A DNA stretch of 36,157 bases, taken from a virus. The stretch's first letter is position 1. Each line of letters starts with the position of its first letter. The notes beneath the pieces were generated by a model, which was given only the letters and a program-made list of their open reading frames with translations, had not been told where the DNA came from and searched no databases. Location of the stretch: positions 1-36,157 of IMG/VR virus record IMGVR_UViG_3300046507_000321. One strand, written 5' to 3'. Both the position numbers and the translations under genes were made by a program. Shown in pieces: positions 1 through 6,355 of the stretch.

Positions 1-262
1 TAATATTTTGAGCGGCTTTTAGATCATTTGTTTTTGTTGGCTCAAATGGAGAGTTACCAGCTTCTAACCATCGCTTAAGAATTTCCCGATGGAAGTTAGC
101 CAGCTCATAGCGGTCTGCTTTGGTCTTGCCGGTATTGATATCCTTAAATAATTTGTATCGCTGAAATTTCCCTGTTTCTGGATTTCTGAAAGAGTAGTAA
201 ACGAACCATTGTTTTTTTATATCACCGTCCGCGTCGTAAATCTCTGGTTTTTTATAGTTCAT
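1..262 (-). CDS. int: Tyrosine recombinase / phage integrase, N-terminal part (truncated by window edge)
   Basis: The N-terminal 87 codons of a leftward integrase are visible; the rest, including the catalytic R-H-R-Y residues, lies off the left edge. The visible part begins MNYKKPEIYDADGD and contains WFVYYSFRNPETGKF, the arm-binding N-terminal pattern common in Bacteroidota phage and mobile-element integrases, then a SAM-like stretch ending near LEAGNSPFEP. The start at 262 matches the family's usual start. The frame is also open upstream for 44 more codons to an ATG at 394, which would run through the attachment core. I prefer 262, but the sequence does not settle it. The gene sits beside the attachment site and repressor, as expected for a lysogeny module. 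Family assignment is firm; activity cannot be judged. Confidence 0.88.
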   Translation of the reverse strand, partial: MNYKKPEIYDADGDIKKQWFVYYSFRNPETGKFQRYKLFKDINTGKTKADRYELANFHREILKRWLEAGNSPFEPTKTNDLKAAQNI

Positions 263-263
263 T

Positions 264-284
264 CTTGTCAGCGCTTTGTCAGTG
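264..284 (+). repeat. Left pair of integrase arm-type direct repeats
   Basis: Two tandem copies of a 10-bp word (CTTGTCAGCG at 264-273, TTTGTCAGTG at 275-284) lie exactly 11 bp apart. The same word recurs as a second pair at 422-442, same orientation and spacing, on the other side of the tRNA-like core. Paired, helically phased direct repeats on both sides of a core are the known layout of integrase arm sites. The assignment is inferred from layout. Confidence 0.6.
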
Positions 285-285
285 A

Positions 286-341
286 AGACCGCTAACTTGC
301 TGATTGTTAGCGGTCTATTTGTGGAGCCGGAGGGATTCGAA
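286..341 (-). other. attP: Putative attP core: tRNA 3'-end mimic plus hairpin
   Basis: Read on the minus strand, 341-322 is TTCGAATCCCTCCGGCTCCA. This has tRNA 3'-end geometry: a 7-nt T-loop, 5-nt T-stem strand, 7-nt acceptor strand and discriminator A. No tRNA body lies upstream of it. It is followed by a perfect 11-bp inverted repeat (AGACCGCTAAC at 286-296 against 306-316, 9-nt loop), as would be captured from a host tRNA gene plus its terminator. Tyrosine integrases often use tRNA 3' ends as attB, so this is the likely crossover region. The exact crossover point and the host tRNA are not known. Confidence 0.7.
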
Positions 342-421
342 AAATCGTCTACCCTTAAAACAGGCTGGAAACGCGGTTTTTGATCGTTTTTCATAGGCTA
401 AAATAGGGTGTTTTTAGTGTT

Positions 422-442
422 TTTGTCAGTGGTTTGTCAGTG
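422..442 (+). repeat. Right pair of integrase arm-type direct repeats
   Basis: Two exact copies of TTTGTCAGTG (422-431 and 433-442) lie 11 bp apart and repeat the left pair. They sit between the att core and the end of the repressor gene. Intact arms on both sides of the core argue for an unrecombined attP. Confidence 0.6.
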
Positions 443-446
443 ACAA

Positions 447-1244
447 TTACCTTGGTTGTGTTATTGAAACAATGTTAAATACCTGTAGGCAATCGTCTAA
501 ATTAAGTTCAAAATCCGGGTAACGGTCCTTGTCTGGATTTAATGAATGGCAGGTTATAATTCCTTTTTCTACATCATGTTTAGTGATCCGTTTTGTAAAA
601 ATTCCATCCTTGTGAACGATTACGTAATCCTGGTATTTATGGATATGGAATTTACTTTTCCAGTAATGCCGCTGTATTACCCTGCCAGTAACTATGTACC
701 CTTCTTTAATGGATTCGTCCGTCCCATTATTCATACTATCGCCTTCTACGATAAAAGCCCTGTATTTGCCTCTATACATTTTCGATACTACGAATGAATG
801 CTTATCGAAGTTTTCTTTTAAATATGGCTCGTCGCTATAATGCTCTATGTAACCTGCCTGGGCTTTGACTGGAACTAATTCGACAATCATTATATATTGA
901 CCATGCCCGATATCAATAAAGTCCGATTCATTATCCGTGTGTTGTATATCTCCCGGGACAGCTTGAGTATCCGGTTCCGGTCTTTTGCCGTACTGTACCA
1001 TACCCTCTTTAGGGGAAGCTAATAAATCAGTTTTATATCTGGGGCCTTTATCGAATAATAGCCAATCAAGATTATAGGTCGGGAAAGCTTTTGAAAGTAG
1101 GTTTAATGTAGGGGACTTAAATGAACCGGGATCGTCTGAGTTAACAATCTTTGACAGGTTGCCGGGGTCCATCTCCATGGCCCTGGCAGCTACCTTACTA
1201 GTTGTATATTCTTTCTTAATGGCGGTCTTTAAGTTTTCTAACAT
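447..1244 (-). CDS. CI/LexA-type phage repressor (HTH plus S24 peptidase)
   Basis: A 265-residue leftward protein. Residues about 5-65 look like a helix-turn-helix DNA-binding domain (TSKVAARAMEMDPGNLSKIV). Residues about 115-265 form an S24/LexA-type self-cleavage domain. The likely cleavage pair is A130-G131 in VKAQAGY; the nucleophile is S170 in VEGDSM and the general base is probably K218 in FTKRI. In this family, RecA-stimulated self-cleavage inactivates the repressor and induces the prophage. The gene is divergent from the early operon, and TGTATNATTGTA repeats in the gap at 1279-1315 and at 1599-1630 are good operator candidates. The wide S-K spacing compared with LexA suggests a small insertion. 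The call as the lysogeny master repressor is strong, but its operators are inferred. Confidence 0.87.
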   Translation of the reverse strand: MLENLKTAIKKEYTTSKVAARAMEMDPGNLSKIVNSDDPGSFKSPTLNLLSKAFPTYNLDWLLFDKGPRYKTDLLASPKEGMVQYGKRPEPDTQAVPGDIQHTDNESDFIDIGHGQYIMIVELVPVKAQAGYIEHYSDEPYLKENFDKHSFVVSKMYRGKYRAFIVEGDSMNNGTDESIKEGYIVTGRVIQRHYWKSKFHIHKYQDYVIVHKDGIFTKRITKHDVEKGIITCHSLNPDKDRYPDFELNLDDCLQVFNIVSITQPR

Positions 1245-1278
1245 TAATGGATTTAGGAAATAAATTGTATTTTAAAGT

Positions 1279-1315
1279 TGTAAAATTGTGATTTTTAATG
1301 TATTATTGTAATACA
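1279..1315 (+). promoter_or_regulatory. Operator-like repeat pair OL/OR type 1
   Basis: TGTAAAATTGTG (1279-1290) and TGTATTATTGTA (1299-1310) start 20 bp apart. The second sits in a near-perfect palindrome, TGTATTATTGTAATACA (1299-1315). They lie between the divergent repressor and first early gene. Two further matches to TGTATNATTGTA lie at 1599 and 1619, also 20 bp apart. They are probably repressor or Cro-like sites. Confidence 0.6.
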
Positions 1316-1348
1316 AATTTAATCAAAGTAAAACAATTTAACTCATTT

Positions 1349-1567
1349 ATGGAAATAGTACAAGAAAAATTAGTAGACAATAACTGGACAGAATTACTCA
1401 CTGCATTACCAATTAAAGAGAAATGCCTAATTGTTACTAAGGATCAGTACAAAACATTACGCAATACAGCCACAAGGATACAAAAAAAGCTCTCGGTAAA
1501 ATTCACTTTTAAGACCGATGGCGACCATGTTAAGATATGGAAGAAAGATAAAATTGTACTTTCCTAA
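1349..1567 (+). CDS. Small early protein, first gene right of the repressor
   Basis: A 72-residue protein of unknown function starting MEIVQEKLVDNNW. An ATG at 1298 is in frame but overlaps the operator palindrome, so I chose 1349. The middle (LPIKEKCLIVTKDQYKTLRN) and basic C-terminus (KFTFKTDGDHVKIWKKDK) resemble small Bacteroidota phage proteins with a compact alpha/beta fold; this is from memory of general patterns, not a search. Its place in the Cro position, between two sets of operator-like repeats, makes a regulatory or excisionase role possible. No helix-turn-helix is obvious. Confidence 0.6.
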   Translation: MEIVQEKLVDNNWTELLTALPIKEKCLIVTKDQYKTLRNTATRIQKKLSVKFTFKTDGDHVKIWKKDKIVLS

Positions 1568-1598
1568 AAATAATTGTAAAAAAATTTGCGCTAACTAT

Positions 1599-1630
1599 TG
1601 TATAATTGTAATAAGTGTTGTATCATTGTA
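1599..1630 (+). promoter_or_regulatory. Operator-like repeat pair type 2
   Basis: TGTATAATTGTA (1599-1610) and TGTATCATTGTA (1619-1630) are start-to-start 20 bp apart and match the pair at 1279/1299. They lie just upstream of the small gene at 1659, in an AT-rich gap that also holds ATTGTA-like half sites near 1573 and 1627. Confidence 0.6.
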
Positions 1631-1658
1631 CAACAAAATACAACAAGGCGATAAAAAG

Positions 1659-1811
1659 ATGTTAAGAGTTATACATTCCAACATAGACAGAGTAGAAGAG
1701 CCGAAGAAAAAGAGGGTGCCACTTTGGAAAGATGAAGCAGCGCTGGCGAGGGGGTTAAGGGAGTTCATCGAGGAACACAACGCTAAGTTTAAAAAACAAC
1801 TAAGTAAATAA
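1659..1811 (+). CDS. Small basic protein of unknown function
   Basis: A 50-residue protein, MLRVIHSNIDRVEEPKKKRV to its lysine-rich C-terminus. The frame is open further upstream, but that extension would be translated through the operator-like repeats and has unlikely composition, so I used the ATG at 1659. There is a charged linker, then a predicted helix (DEAALARGLREFIEEHNAKF). It follows the second operator pair, so it is likely repressor-controlled. A DNA-binding or Cro-like accessory role is possible but unproven. Confidence 0.5.
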   Translation: MLRVIHSNIDRVEEPKKKRVPLWKDEAALARGLREFIEEHNAKFKKQLSK

Positions 1812-1815
1812 AAAC

Positions 1816-1852
1816 AAAGGGCAGCTATCCCGGAAAGTTCAGCCACCCTTTT
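1816..1852 (+). terminator. Possible weak terminator or attenuator
   Basis: AAAGGG (1816-1821) can pair with CCCTTT (1846-1851), extended by GCT/AGC beyond a 2x2 internal loop, followed by a short T run. The loop is long and imperfect, so it may only attenuate transcription into the early operon. Confidence 0.3.
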
Positions 1853-1859
1853 AAATCAA

Positions 1860-2255
1860 ATGATTATGAACGCAAATGTAAGAATTCAAAATCAAAGCTA
1901 CGAACAAAGATTACATGTAGCTCACAAAAACCTTCGCCCGTCCAAATGGATCGTTGAAGATGTAGAACTAAACAGAGCTACCCAAACTGTTGATGTTTAT
2001 GCCATACAAGAATCAAGCTTGCTTAAAACATCCCTAAGCGGTAACGATTGGAAAGATATCGAAATCCATGTTGAGGACTTAATGATGTACGTTGAGATAA
2101 ACGGACTGAATGTAGAAGCATACGACGATTATGATCATACAGGCGAACATGTACAATCAGTTGTAAGTGTATCCCCTGAAGATTACTTGGCAGACCGCGC
2201 AAATCTTAAACTAGTAGCCGGAATGTACATCAATCAGAAGGGAGTAAGAGCATGA
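1860..2255 (+). CDS. Hypothetical acidic early protein
   Basis: A 131-residue protein without a recognised domain. It is rich in acidic residues in the middle (YDDYDHTGEHVQ) and has mixed alpha/beta character. A second Met at codon 3 could be the true start. Its stop overlaps the next start (ATGA), showing translational coupling to 2252-2479 and membership of the early operon. Nothing in the sequence points to a specific function. Confidence 0.65.
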   Translation: MIMNANVRIQNQSYEQRLHVAHKNLRPSKWIVEDVELNRATQTVDVYAIQESSLLKTSLSGNDWKDIEIHVEDLMMYVEINGLNVEAYDDYDHTGEHVQSVVSVSPEDYLADRANLKLVAGMYINQKGVRA

Positions 2256-2479
2256 TCTTCATCCCTTACACCCCAACAGAGTTAGCTATCAGAACTATTT
2301 ATAACGCTGATATCCTTAAATCTGAAATAGGCGCCTTGATCCGCAAAGGATTTGACAGCGCAAAGACAAACATTGAAGCCCTTTCATTTATCAAGATAGC
2401 CAGGTTACACGGCTTTGAAGAAATGGCCGAGGAAATGAAAAACGATCTCAGATCGGAACTATCAGAAAACGCAGCTTAA
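2252..2479 (+). CDS. Hypothetical small helical protein
   Basis: A 75-residue protein starting MIFIPYTPTELAIRTIYNAD and ending in a charged helix (MAEEMKNDLRSELSENAA). It starts inside the stop codon of the preceding gene, so the two are probably co-translated. No known family is recognised. Confidence 0.6.
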   Translation: MIFIPYTPTELAIRTIYNADILKSEIGALIRKGFDSAKTNIEALSFIKIARLHGFEEMAEEMKNDLRSELSENAA

Positions 2480-2493
2480 ACCTTAAACCAAAT

Positions 2494-2691
2494 ATGAAAC
2501 TAGTACTAACCTTTTTCACAGCCATACTTTTAATAACGGCGCTGATCATGATGGCAGATCAAAACGTAATAAATAGACTTTACGCCCTTATTATCTGCTG
2601 TGTAATTATGCCCTCAACAGCTATCGTAATTAATCGTCAATTTTCTAAAGCACAAGAGAAATATGAAAAATTAAGGAGGGAACGCATCTAA
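2494..2691 (+). CDS. Small membrane protein, two transmembrane segments
   Basis: A 65-residue protein with hydrophobic segments at about residues 3-21 (LVLTFFTAILLITALIMM) and 29-47 (LYALIICCVIMPSTAIVI), then a basic tail (KAQEKYEKLRRERI). The topology predicts a short periplasmic hairpin with a cytoplasmic C-terminus. It overlaps the next gene by one base (TAATG). It is an early gene, so a late holin is unlikely; superinfection exclusion or membrane anchoring is possible. A purine-rich AAGGAGGGA near 2676 lies before the next start. Confidence 0.55.
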   Translation: MKLVLTFFTAILLITALIMMADQNVINRLYALIICCVIMPSTAIVINRQFSKAQEKYEKLRRERI

Positions 2692-2900
2692 TGAAAACCT
2701 TTCAAATCTGGTGGAACCCGGCCAAAGGCTTACAAACAAACTCAAATACTCAAACAGTGAATACATACCGTAAGGATCGCGAAATAGAAAGATTAGAAGC
2801 TCAGATGAAAATGAGCGACAGGTTAAATACTATACTCATCTGTGCTGTTCTTTTCCTGCTTGCCGTGTATGTCTTTTTAGTAGCTAATCATACTTTATAA
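2691..2900 (+). CDS. Small single-pass membrane protein
   Basis: A 69-residue protein. A polar N-terminal half with a charged helix (YRKDREIERLEAQMKMSDR) is followed by one transmembrane segment at about residues 46-64 (TILICAVLFLLAVYVFLVA). It is coupled by one base to the preceding membrane protein. The two probably form a membrane pair of unknown function in the early operon. Confidence 0.55.
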   Translation: MKTFQIWWNPAKGLQTNSNTQTVNTYRKDREIERLEAQMKMSDRLNTILICAVLFLLAVYVFLVANHTL

Positions 2901-2904
2901 ACCT

Positions 2905-3564
2905 ATGGAAAACAAATCAAACCTAACAAAAGCAATACTGGCTGTAATGTCAGCAGTAAAAGGTATAGATAAAAGCATGACCGTTGGAACGGGTACCAAT
3001 TCTTACAAGGGCGTATCTGATCAGGACGTGAAACAGGCTATCGGTTTAGAAATGCAAAAGAACGGCTTATGTATTATCCCGATCAGCACCGAGGCGAAAA
3101 CACAAGTTGACCGCTGGGAAGAAACCAACAACTACGGAACCAAACAAAAACAGCAGGTTTTTACAGAAGTGTTTACCAAATACTTATTGCTTCACGAAAG
3201 CGGTGAAAGTATGGAAATATCCGGCTACGGTCACGGAGTTGACAGCCAGGATAAGTCAGCCGGCAAAGCTACTACCTACGCTCTTAAATACGCTTTGCTT
3301 TATACGTTCCTTGTTCCTACCGGGAAGATCGACGATGCAGACGCTGAGCATTCCGAAACTAAAGAAGTTCCTGCACCAAAGCCAGCAGCCAAACCAGAGC
3401 CAAAAGAAAAGCCGGAGTTACTTCCAGGTACCGAAGCATGGGATAAGGTGGTTGCTTATTTGCTGACAGATGGAGCAACGCTTTCTACGGTTGAAAAGAA
3501 GTACAACATCACATCTAAAAATAAAGGAAAACTTACTGAACAAGCATCGGAGGTATTAGCATGA
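2905..3564 (+). CDS. erf: ERF-family single-strand annealing protein
   Basis: A 219-residue protein of the ERF superfamily of phage recombination proteins, which anneal complementary single DNA strands during recombination and concatemer formation. The diagnostic stretch is at residues about 109-135: GHGVDSQDKSAGKATTYALK followed by YALLYTF. The N-terminal 140 residues form the annealing domain. A Pro/Lys/Glu linker (about 152-172) leads to a small C-terminal helical domain. It overlaps the next gene by 4 bp (ATGA). An SSB-like protein lies 0.9 kb downstream, a usual pairing. The assignment is firm. Confidence 0.9.
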   Translation: MENKSNLTKAILAVMSAVKGIDKSMTVGTGTNSYKGVSDQDVKQAIGLEMQKNGLCIIPISTEAKTQVDRWEETNNYGTKQKQQVFTEVFTKYLLLHESGESMEISGYGHGVDSQDKSAGKATTYALKYALLYTFLVPTGKIDDADAEHSETKEVPAPKPAAKPEPKEKPELLPGTEAWDKVVAYLLTDGATLSTVEKKYNITSKNKGKLTEQASEVLA

Positions 3565-4073
3565 GAAATTACATCGACGAAATGAATGAGCAGGAAATCG
3601 CTCAGCAGGAAACAGGCTTAAGCTTAGAGCTTAAAAACCTAAAGACCATTGATAAAGCAGGTATCAAGGATAGTGTTAATACGGTTATATCTGCTATTCA
3701 AGACGGATGGGCCGATAAGAAAGAAGCTCACGCCTTGGCCACTAAAGGGAAAGAGTATTTCTCTGAATTGGAAAAGAACTTGCGTCCGCTTATCGAAGCT
3801 GAGGGGGTAGCTAAAGACTATACTAATTCAGGTGTAAAGTATGCCGAGGCGATGACGGGTGTAAAATATGATTACTCCACTTGCGGGGATCTGATATGGA
3901 ATGACCTGAACAGCAAAAAAACAGCTATTGAAAAAGACATGAAGAAACGGGAAGATTTCTTAAAGACAGTCACTACAAAAACAATTTCCGGTGATATTGA
4001 GACAGGCGAAGGATGGGAAGTGAGCCCTCCCGTTAAGTCTGGTAAGTTGGGCTTTAAATGTGAGATAGTATAA
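3561..4073 (+). CDS. Hypothetical recombination-module protein
   Basis: A 170-residue protein, highly charged and mainly helical (AIQDGWADKKEAHALATKGK; NDLNSKKTAIEKDMKKRED). It starts within the last codons of the ERF gene and overlaps the next gene by one base. A helical protein beside a phage annealase could be a Gam-like nuclease inhibitor or an annealase partner, but I see no family motif. Function is unassigned. Confidence 0.65.
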   Translation: MRNYIDEMNEQEIAQQETGLSLELKNLKTIDKAGIKDSVNTVISAIQDGWADKKEAHALATKGKEYFSELEKNLRPLIEAEGVAKDYTNSGVKYAEAMTGVKYDYSTCGDLIWNDLNSKKTAIEKDMKKREDFLKTVTTKTISGDIETGEGWEVSPPVKSGKLGFKCEIV

Positions 4074-4447
4074 TGGACAACTCATTAAACTCACTTAAAG
4101 TGATCTGCGACCAGATAGGTACAGCAATAGCCCTGGATATCGACAAGGACAACCCGAGCGAGATAATAGGCAAAATAAATGAGCTTACCTGCTTGCTGTC
4201 AACATCAAGTCACGCGGTAGCAGTTGCCGAAATGGTTTACAGCGAAAAGCTAATGAACCTCACCGAAGATAACCGATGGACTAAGCTAACAGCCACTGAT
4301 AAGAAGATGGTATTCGCTGGCAGGGCCAAGGATGAGATCTACTACGTAACGCTAACAGAGCGCCAGAACAAAGCTTTAACACACTCAATAGATGGGCTTC
4401 GCTCAATGCTTAGCTATCTGAAATCAGAAGTAAATAATTTAAACTAA
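4073..4447 (+). CDS. Hypothetical protein, phage recombination module
   Basis: A 124-residue mostly helical protein (MDNSLNSLKVICDQIGTAIA). The C-terminal half is rich in Lys, Arg and Leu heptads and may be a coiled coil. Its start overlaps the previous stop (TAATG). It sits between the ERF-linked gene and the SSB-like protein and is likely expressed with them. No recognised domain. Confidence 0.62.
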   Translation: MDNSLNSLKVICDQIGTAIALDIDKDNPSEIIGKINELTCLLSTSSHAVAVAEMVYSEKLMNLTEDNRWTKLTATDKKMVFAGRAKDEIYYVTLTERQNKALTHSIDGLRSMLSYLKSEVNNLN

Positions 4448-4451
4448 AATA

Positions 4452-4802
4452 ATGGAAATCAAAGGTAAGGTTTACGAAGTAGGCCCAACAGTACAGGCAA
4501 CTGAAAGCCTAAAAAAGCGGGAATTAATTCTTGAATACATCGAGAATCCTCAATACCCTGAGTATCTAAAATTCGAGACGGTAAACGATCGTTGCGCCCT
4601 GTTGGACAACGTAAGACCAGGTGATGATGTGGAAGTATTCTTTAACCTTAAAGGCCGTCCATGGACAGACAAAGCAGGAAAGAAATCTTACTTCAACAGT
4701 CTGCAGCTTTGGAAGGTAATCGCTCTTGCTGGTAATACACCAAGTTATACGCCACCGGCTGATTTAAGCGCGGCACCAGACGAGGATGATCTGCCATTCT
4801 AG
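4452..4802 (+). CDS. DUF3127 SSB-like OB-fold protein
   Basis: A 116-residue protein with the DUF3127 pattern: MEIKGKVYEVGPTVQ, then KKRELILEYIENPQYPEYLK, then GDDVEVFFNLKGRPW. DUF3127 is a Bacteroidota family with an OB-like fold. The end, DEDDLPF, mimics the acidic C-terminal tip of bacterial SSB (usually DDDIPF), which docks repair and replication partners. I infer a phage single-stranded DNA-binding protein that cooperates with the ERF annealase and replication genes. The family call is strong; the SSB role is inference from the tail and context. Confidence 0.82.
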   Translation: MEIKGKVYEVGPTVQATESLKKRELILEYIENPQYPEYLKFETVNDRCALLDNVRPGDDVEVFFNLKGRPWTDKAGKKSYFNSLQLWKVIALAGNTPSYTPPADLSAAPDEDDLPF

Positions 4803-4975
4803 TGAAAGCTAAAATCGACATAATCAGCAACGGGAAAGACAAACGTCTTTACGCTAAAAAAGGAGATGAATTATTTCTTGTTGCTGATCATGATAATACT
4901 TTAATAGTAAAACTAAAAAAGGGATTACCATTCCCAATTAATAAAGACAAGATAGAGTTTAAAAATGCAAGCTGA
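4802..4975 (+). CDS. Small basic protein with GTG start
   Basis: A 57-residue frame with a GTG start that overlaps the previous stop (TAGTG) and a stop that overlaps the next ATG region by 11 bp. The sequence reads KAKIDIISNGKDKRLYAKKG and later VKLKKGLPFPINKDKIEFK, a beta-rich, lysine-rich small protein. Tight packing on both sides supports it as a real gene. Function unknown. Confidence 0.6.
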   Translation: MKAKIDIISNGKDKRLYAKKGDELFLVADHDNTLIVKLKKGLPFPINKDKIEFKNAS

Positions 4976-5261
4976 ATATAACTTTTACTTAGACTACTCA
5001 ACGCCAGCTATTCCAGTTAGGAAGAAGAAGCTTAAAAGGGGCGAGAGAGTTTTAACTAATGCTCAGCTTGCGAAATTATTAGAACTATGGGTGTCAGGCG
5101 TGCGGATGGATAACCTTGCCCTTAAGTACAATATTAAATCGTGTACAGTGAGTAAATACATATCAAATCATTACCTGGGCCTTATATCAGGTCCAAAGAA
5201 AATTATAACGGTACAATCATCCATTAACCAAGAGGAAGGAGGCACCAAACAAGCAGCATAA
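4965..5261 (+). CDS. Helix-turn-helix protein
   Basis: A 98-residue protein. After a basic segment (RKKKLKRGERV), residues 31-70 form a probable helix-turn-helix (LTNAQLAKLLELWVSGVRMD, NLALKYNIKSCTVSKYI), like the DNA-binding end of resolvases and transposases. It is the last gene before a 350-bp gene-poor gap that precedes the replication genes and may act there as a regulator or origin-binding factor. It ends in KQAA* over the CAAACAAGCA string seen at other gene junctions. Confidence 0.65.
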   Translation: MQAEYNFYLDYSTPAIPVRKKKLKRGERVLTNAQLAKLLELWVSGVRMDNLALKYNIKSCTVSKYISNHYLGLISGPKKIITVQSSINQEEGGTKQAA

Positions 5262-5608
5262 ACCATCTACCTATCCATAAACAATTTAAAGAAAGGAGTT
5301 AACAGGCAAACAAAAATCTACCTAATAAATCACTAAAAAACAATACGAGCCGGAGGTCTCGAAATACTTAAAACAACAATTAAAAATAAGAAAAATAACT
5401 GATAATAACAAGCATCTACCTATTGAAAAACATAATATTTCATTAATAAAAAAGCTGGCAGCTTCCAATTACTGAAAGGGATAACTAACAGATTGTAGAA
5501 CGAAAAAAGGAGGAAACTATAAAACAACTTAAACAACAGATACCTATGAGAACGTGTAATAAGAATTACAAAAAAGTCCTGAAAAGGATATTAAAACCAA
5601 AAAAATCA
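5262..5608 (+). other. A-rich intergenic region before the replication genes
   Basis: About 350 bp without a convincing gene; only the 5' end of a possible 21-codon N-terminal extension (ATG 5546) is open. The plus strand is strikingly A-rich and almost devoid of ATG. ATCTACCTA occurs three times (5265, 5316, 5414). A purine-rich AAGGAGGAAAC lies near 5509. GAGCCGGAGG at 5347-5356, followed by TCTCGAA, echoes the att core. It could hold an untranslated leader, control region or origin. Nothing decisive is seen. Confidence 0.4.
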
Positions 5609-6355
5609 ATGGCCAGAATACGAACGATCAAACCTCAATTTTGGGATGATTTAAAGCTGTCAAAATTGACAAGAGACGCTCGATTGCTATACATAGGAAT
5701 TTGGAATTTTTGCGATGACCTGGGGGTGATACCTGCCGATCCGCATTATTCAAAATCTAAGGTATTCCCATATGATCAAATACAGACACAACAGTATGTA
5801 AAGTGGCTGGAAGAACTGCGGCAAAAAGGATTTATTAATCTGTTTTCACTTAAGGGTGAAGAATTTTATTATCTACCTTCTTTGTTAAGGCATCAACGCA
5901 TAGACAGACCTAATTTTAAGGATGTTTTTGTAAAAAAAGAGGCTTTAGAAGCATGTTTAGGCACTTTCGACGATTGTTCGACGATTGATCTTGGAAGCAT
6001 CGACGATGCATCTTGTCTGGAAAGGAAAGGAGAGGAAAGGAAAGTAATAGTAATGGAGAGTAAAGTACGTGAGCCGCTTTCGCTTTTTGATGAAGCTTTT
6101 GATTCCTTTCTTGAAATGAGAAAAAAAATAAATAAACCAGCTACTGAAACCGCTAAAAAACTTTTAAAAGAAAAATTAGAAAGGATGGCCGGCGGCGATG
6201 AAGCCTTAAAAATTAAAATTTTAGAACAATCTATTGTTAACAGTTGGCAGGACGTGTATGCGTTAAAAAACCAAAATTATGAATCAAGAAATACAAGCAC
6301 ACGCGGTAACTCTCAAAGCCTTGTTCCAACAGGAAGCGGCTTCGGAAATTTATAA
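5609..6355 (+). CDS. Phage replication initiation / replisome organiser protein
   Basis: A 248-residue protein starting MARIRTIKPQFWDD, the typical opening of phage replisome-organiser N-terminal winged-helix domains. It continues with SKLTRDARLLYIGIWNFCDD and a second conserved block, LPSLLRHQRIDRPNF. The C-terminal region is linker-like and helical, as in DnaD/DnaB-loader-interacting proteins. An upstream ATG at 5546 would add 21 basic residues, but the family start favours 5609. It overlaps the helicase loader gene by 77 bp in another frame, consistent with coupled expression. It likely binds the phage origin and recruits the loader at 6279. The family is well supported. Confidence 0.8.
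   Translation: MARIRTIKPQFWDDLKLSKLTRDARLLYIGIWNFCDDLGVIPADPHYSKSKVFPYDQIQTQQYVKWLEELRQKGFINLFSLKGEEFYYLPSLLRHQRIDRPNFKDVFVKKEALEACLGTFDDCSTIDLGSIDDASCLERKGEERKVIVMESKVREPLSLFDEAFDSFLEMRKKINKPATETAKKLLKEKLERMAGGDEALKIKILEQSIVNSWQDVYALKNQNYESRNTSTRGNSQSLVPTGSGFGNL

Noticed and set aside
322-341. A complete tRNA gene
   Set aside because: Only the 3' T-loop/acceptor strand is present; no D-arm, anticodon or 5' acceptor half lies in the 75 bases upstream on the minus strand.
546-797. Rightward frame within the repressor gene
   Set aside because: It is an antisense shadow of a strong S24 repressor gene and has no coding-like features.
1298-1348. Longer N-terminus of the first early gene
   Set aside because: Starting at 1298 would place the ATG inside the operator palindrome, and the added residues look non-coding.
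5262-5423. CRISPR array from repeated ATCTACCTA
   Set aside because: The repeats are only 9-11 bp, irregularly spaced, and no cas genes are near.
5505-5520. Strong Shine-Dalgarno site AAGGAGG
   Set aside because: The nearest ATG is about 30 bp away and the family start is 100 bp away; purine-rich runs are frequent in this A-rich gap.
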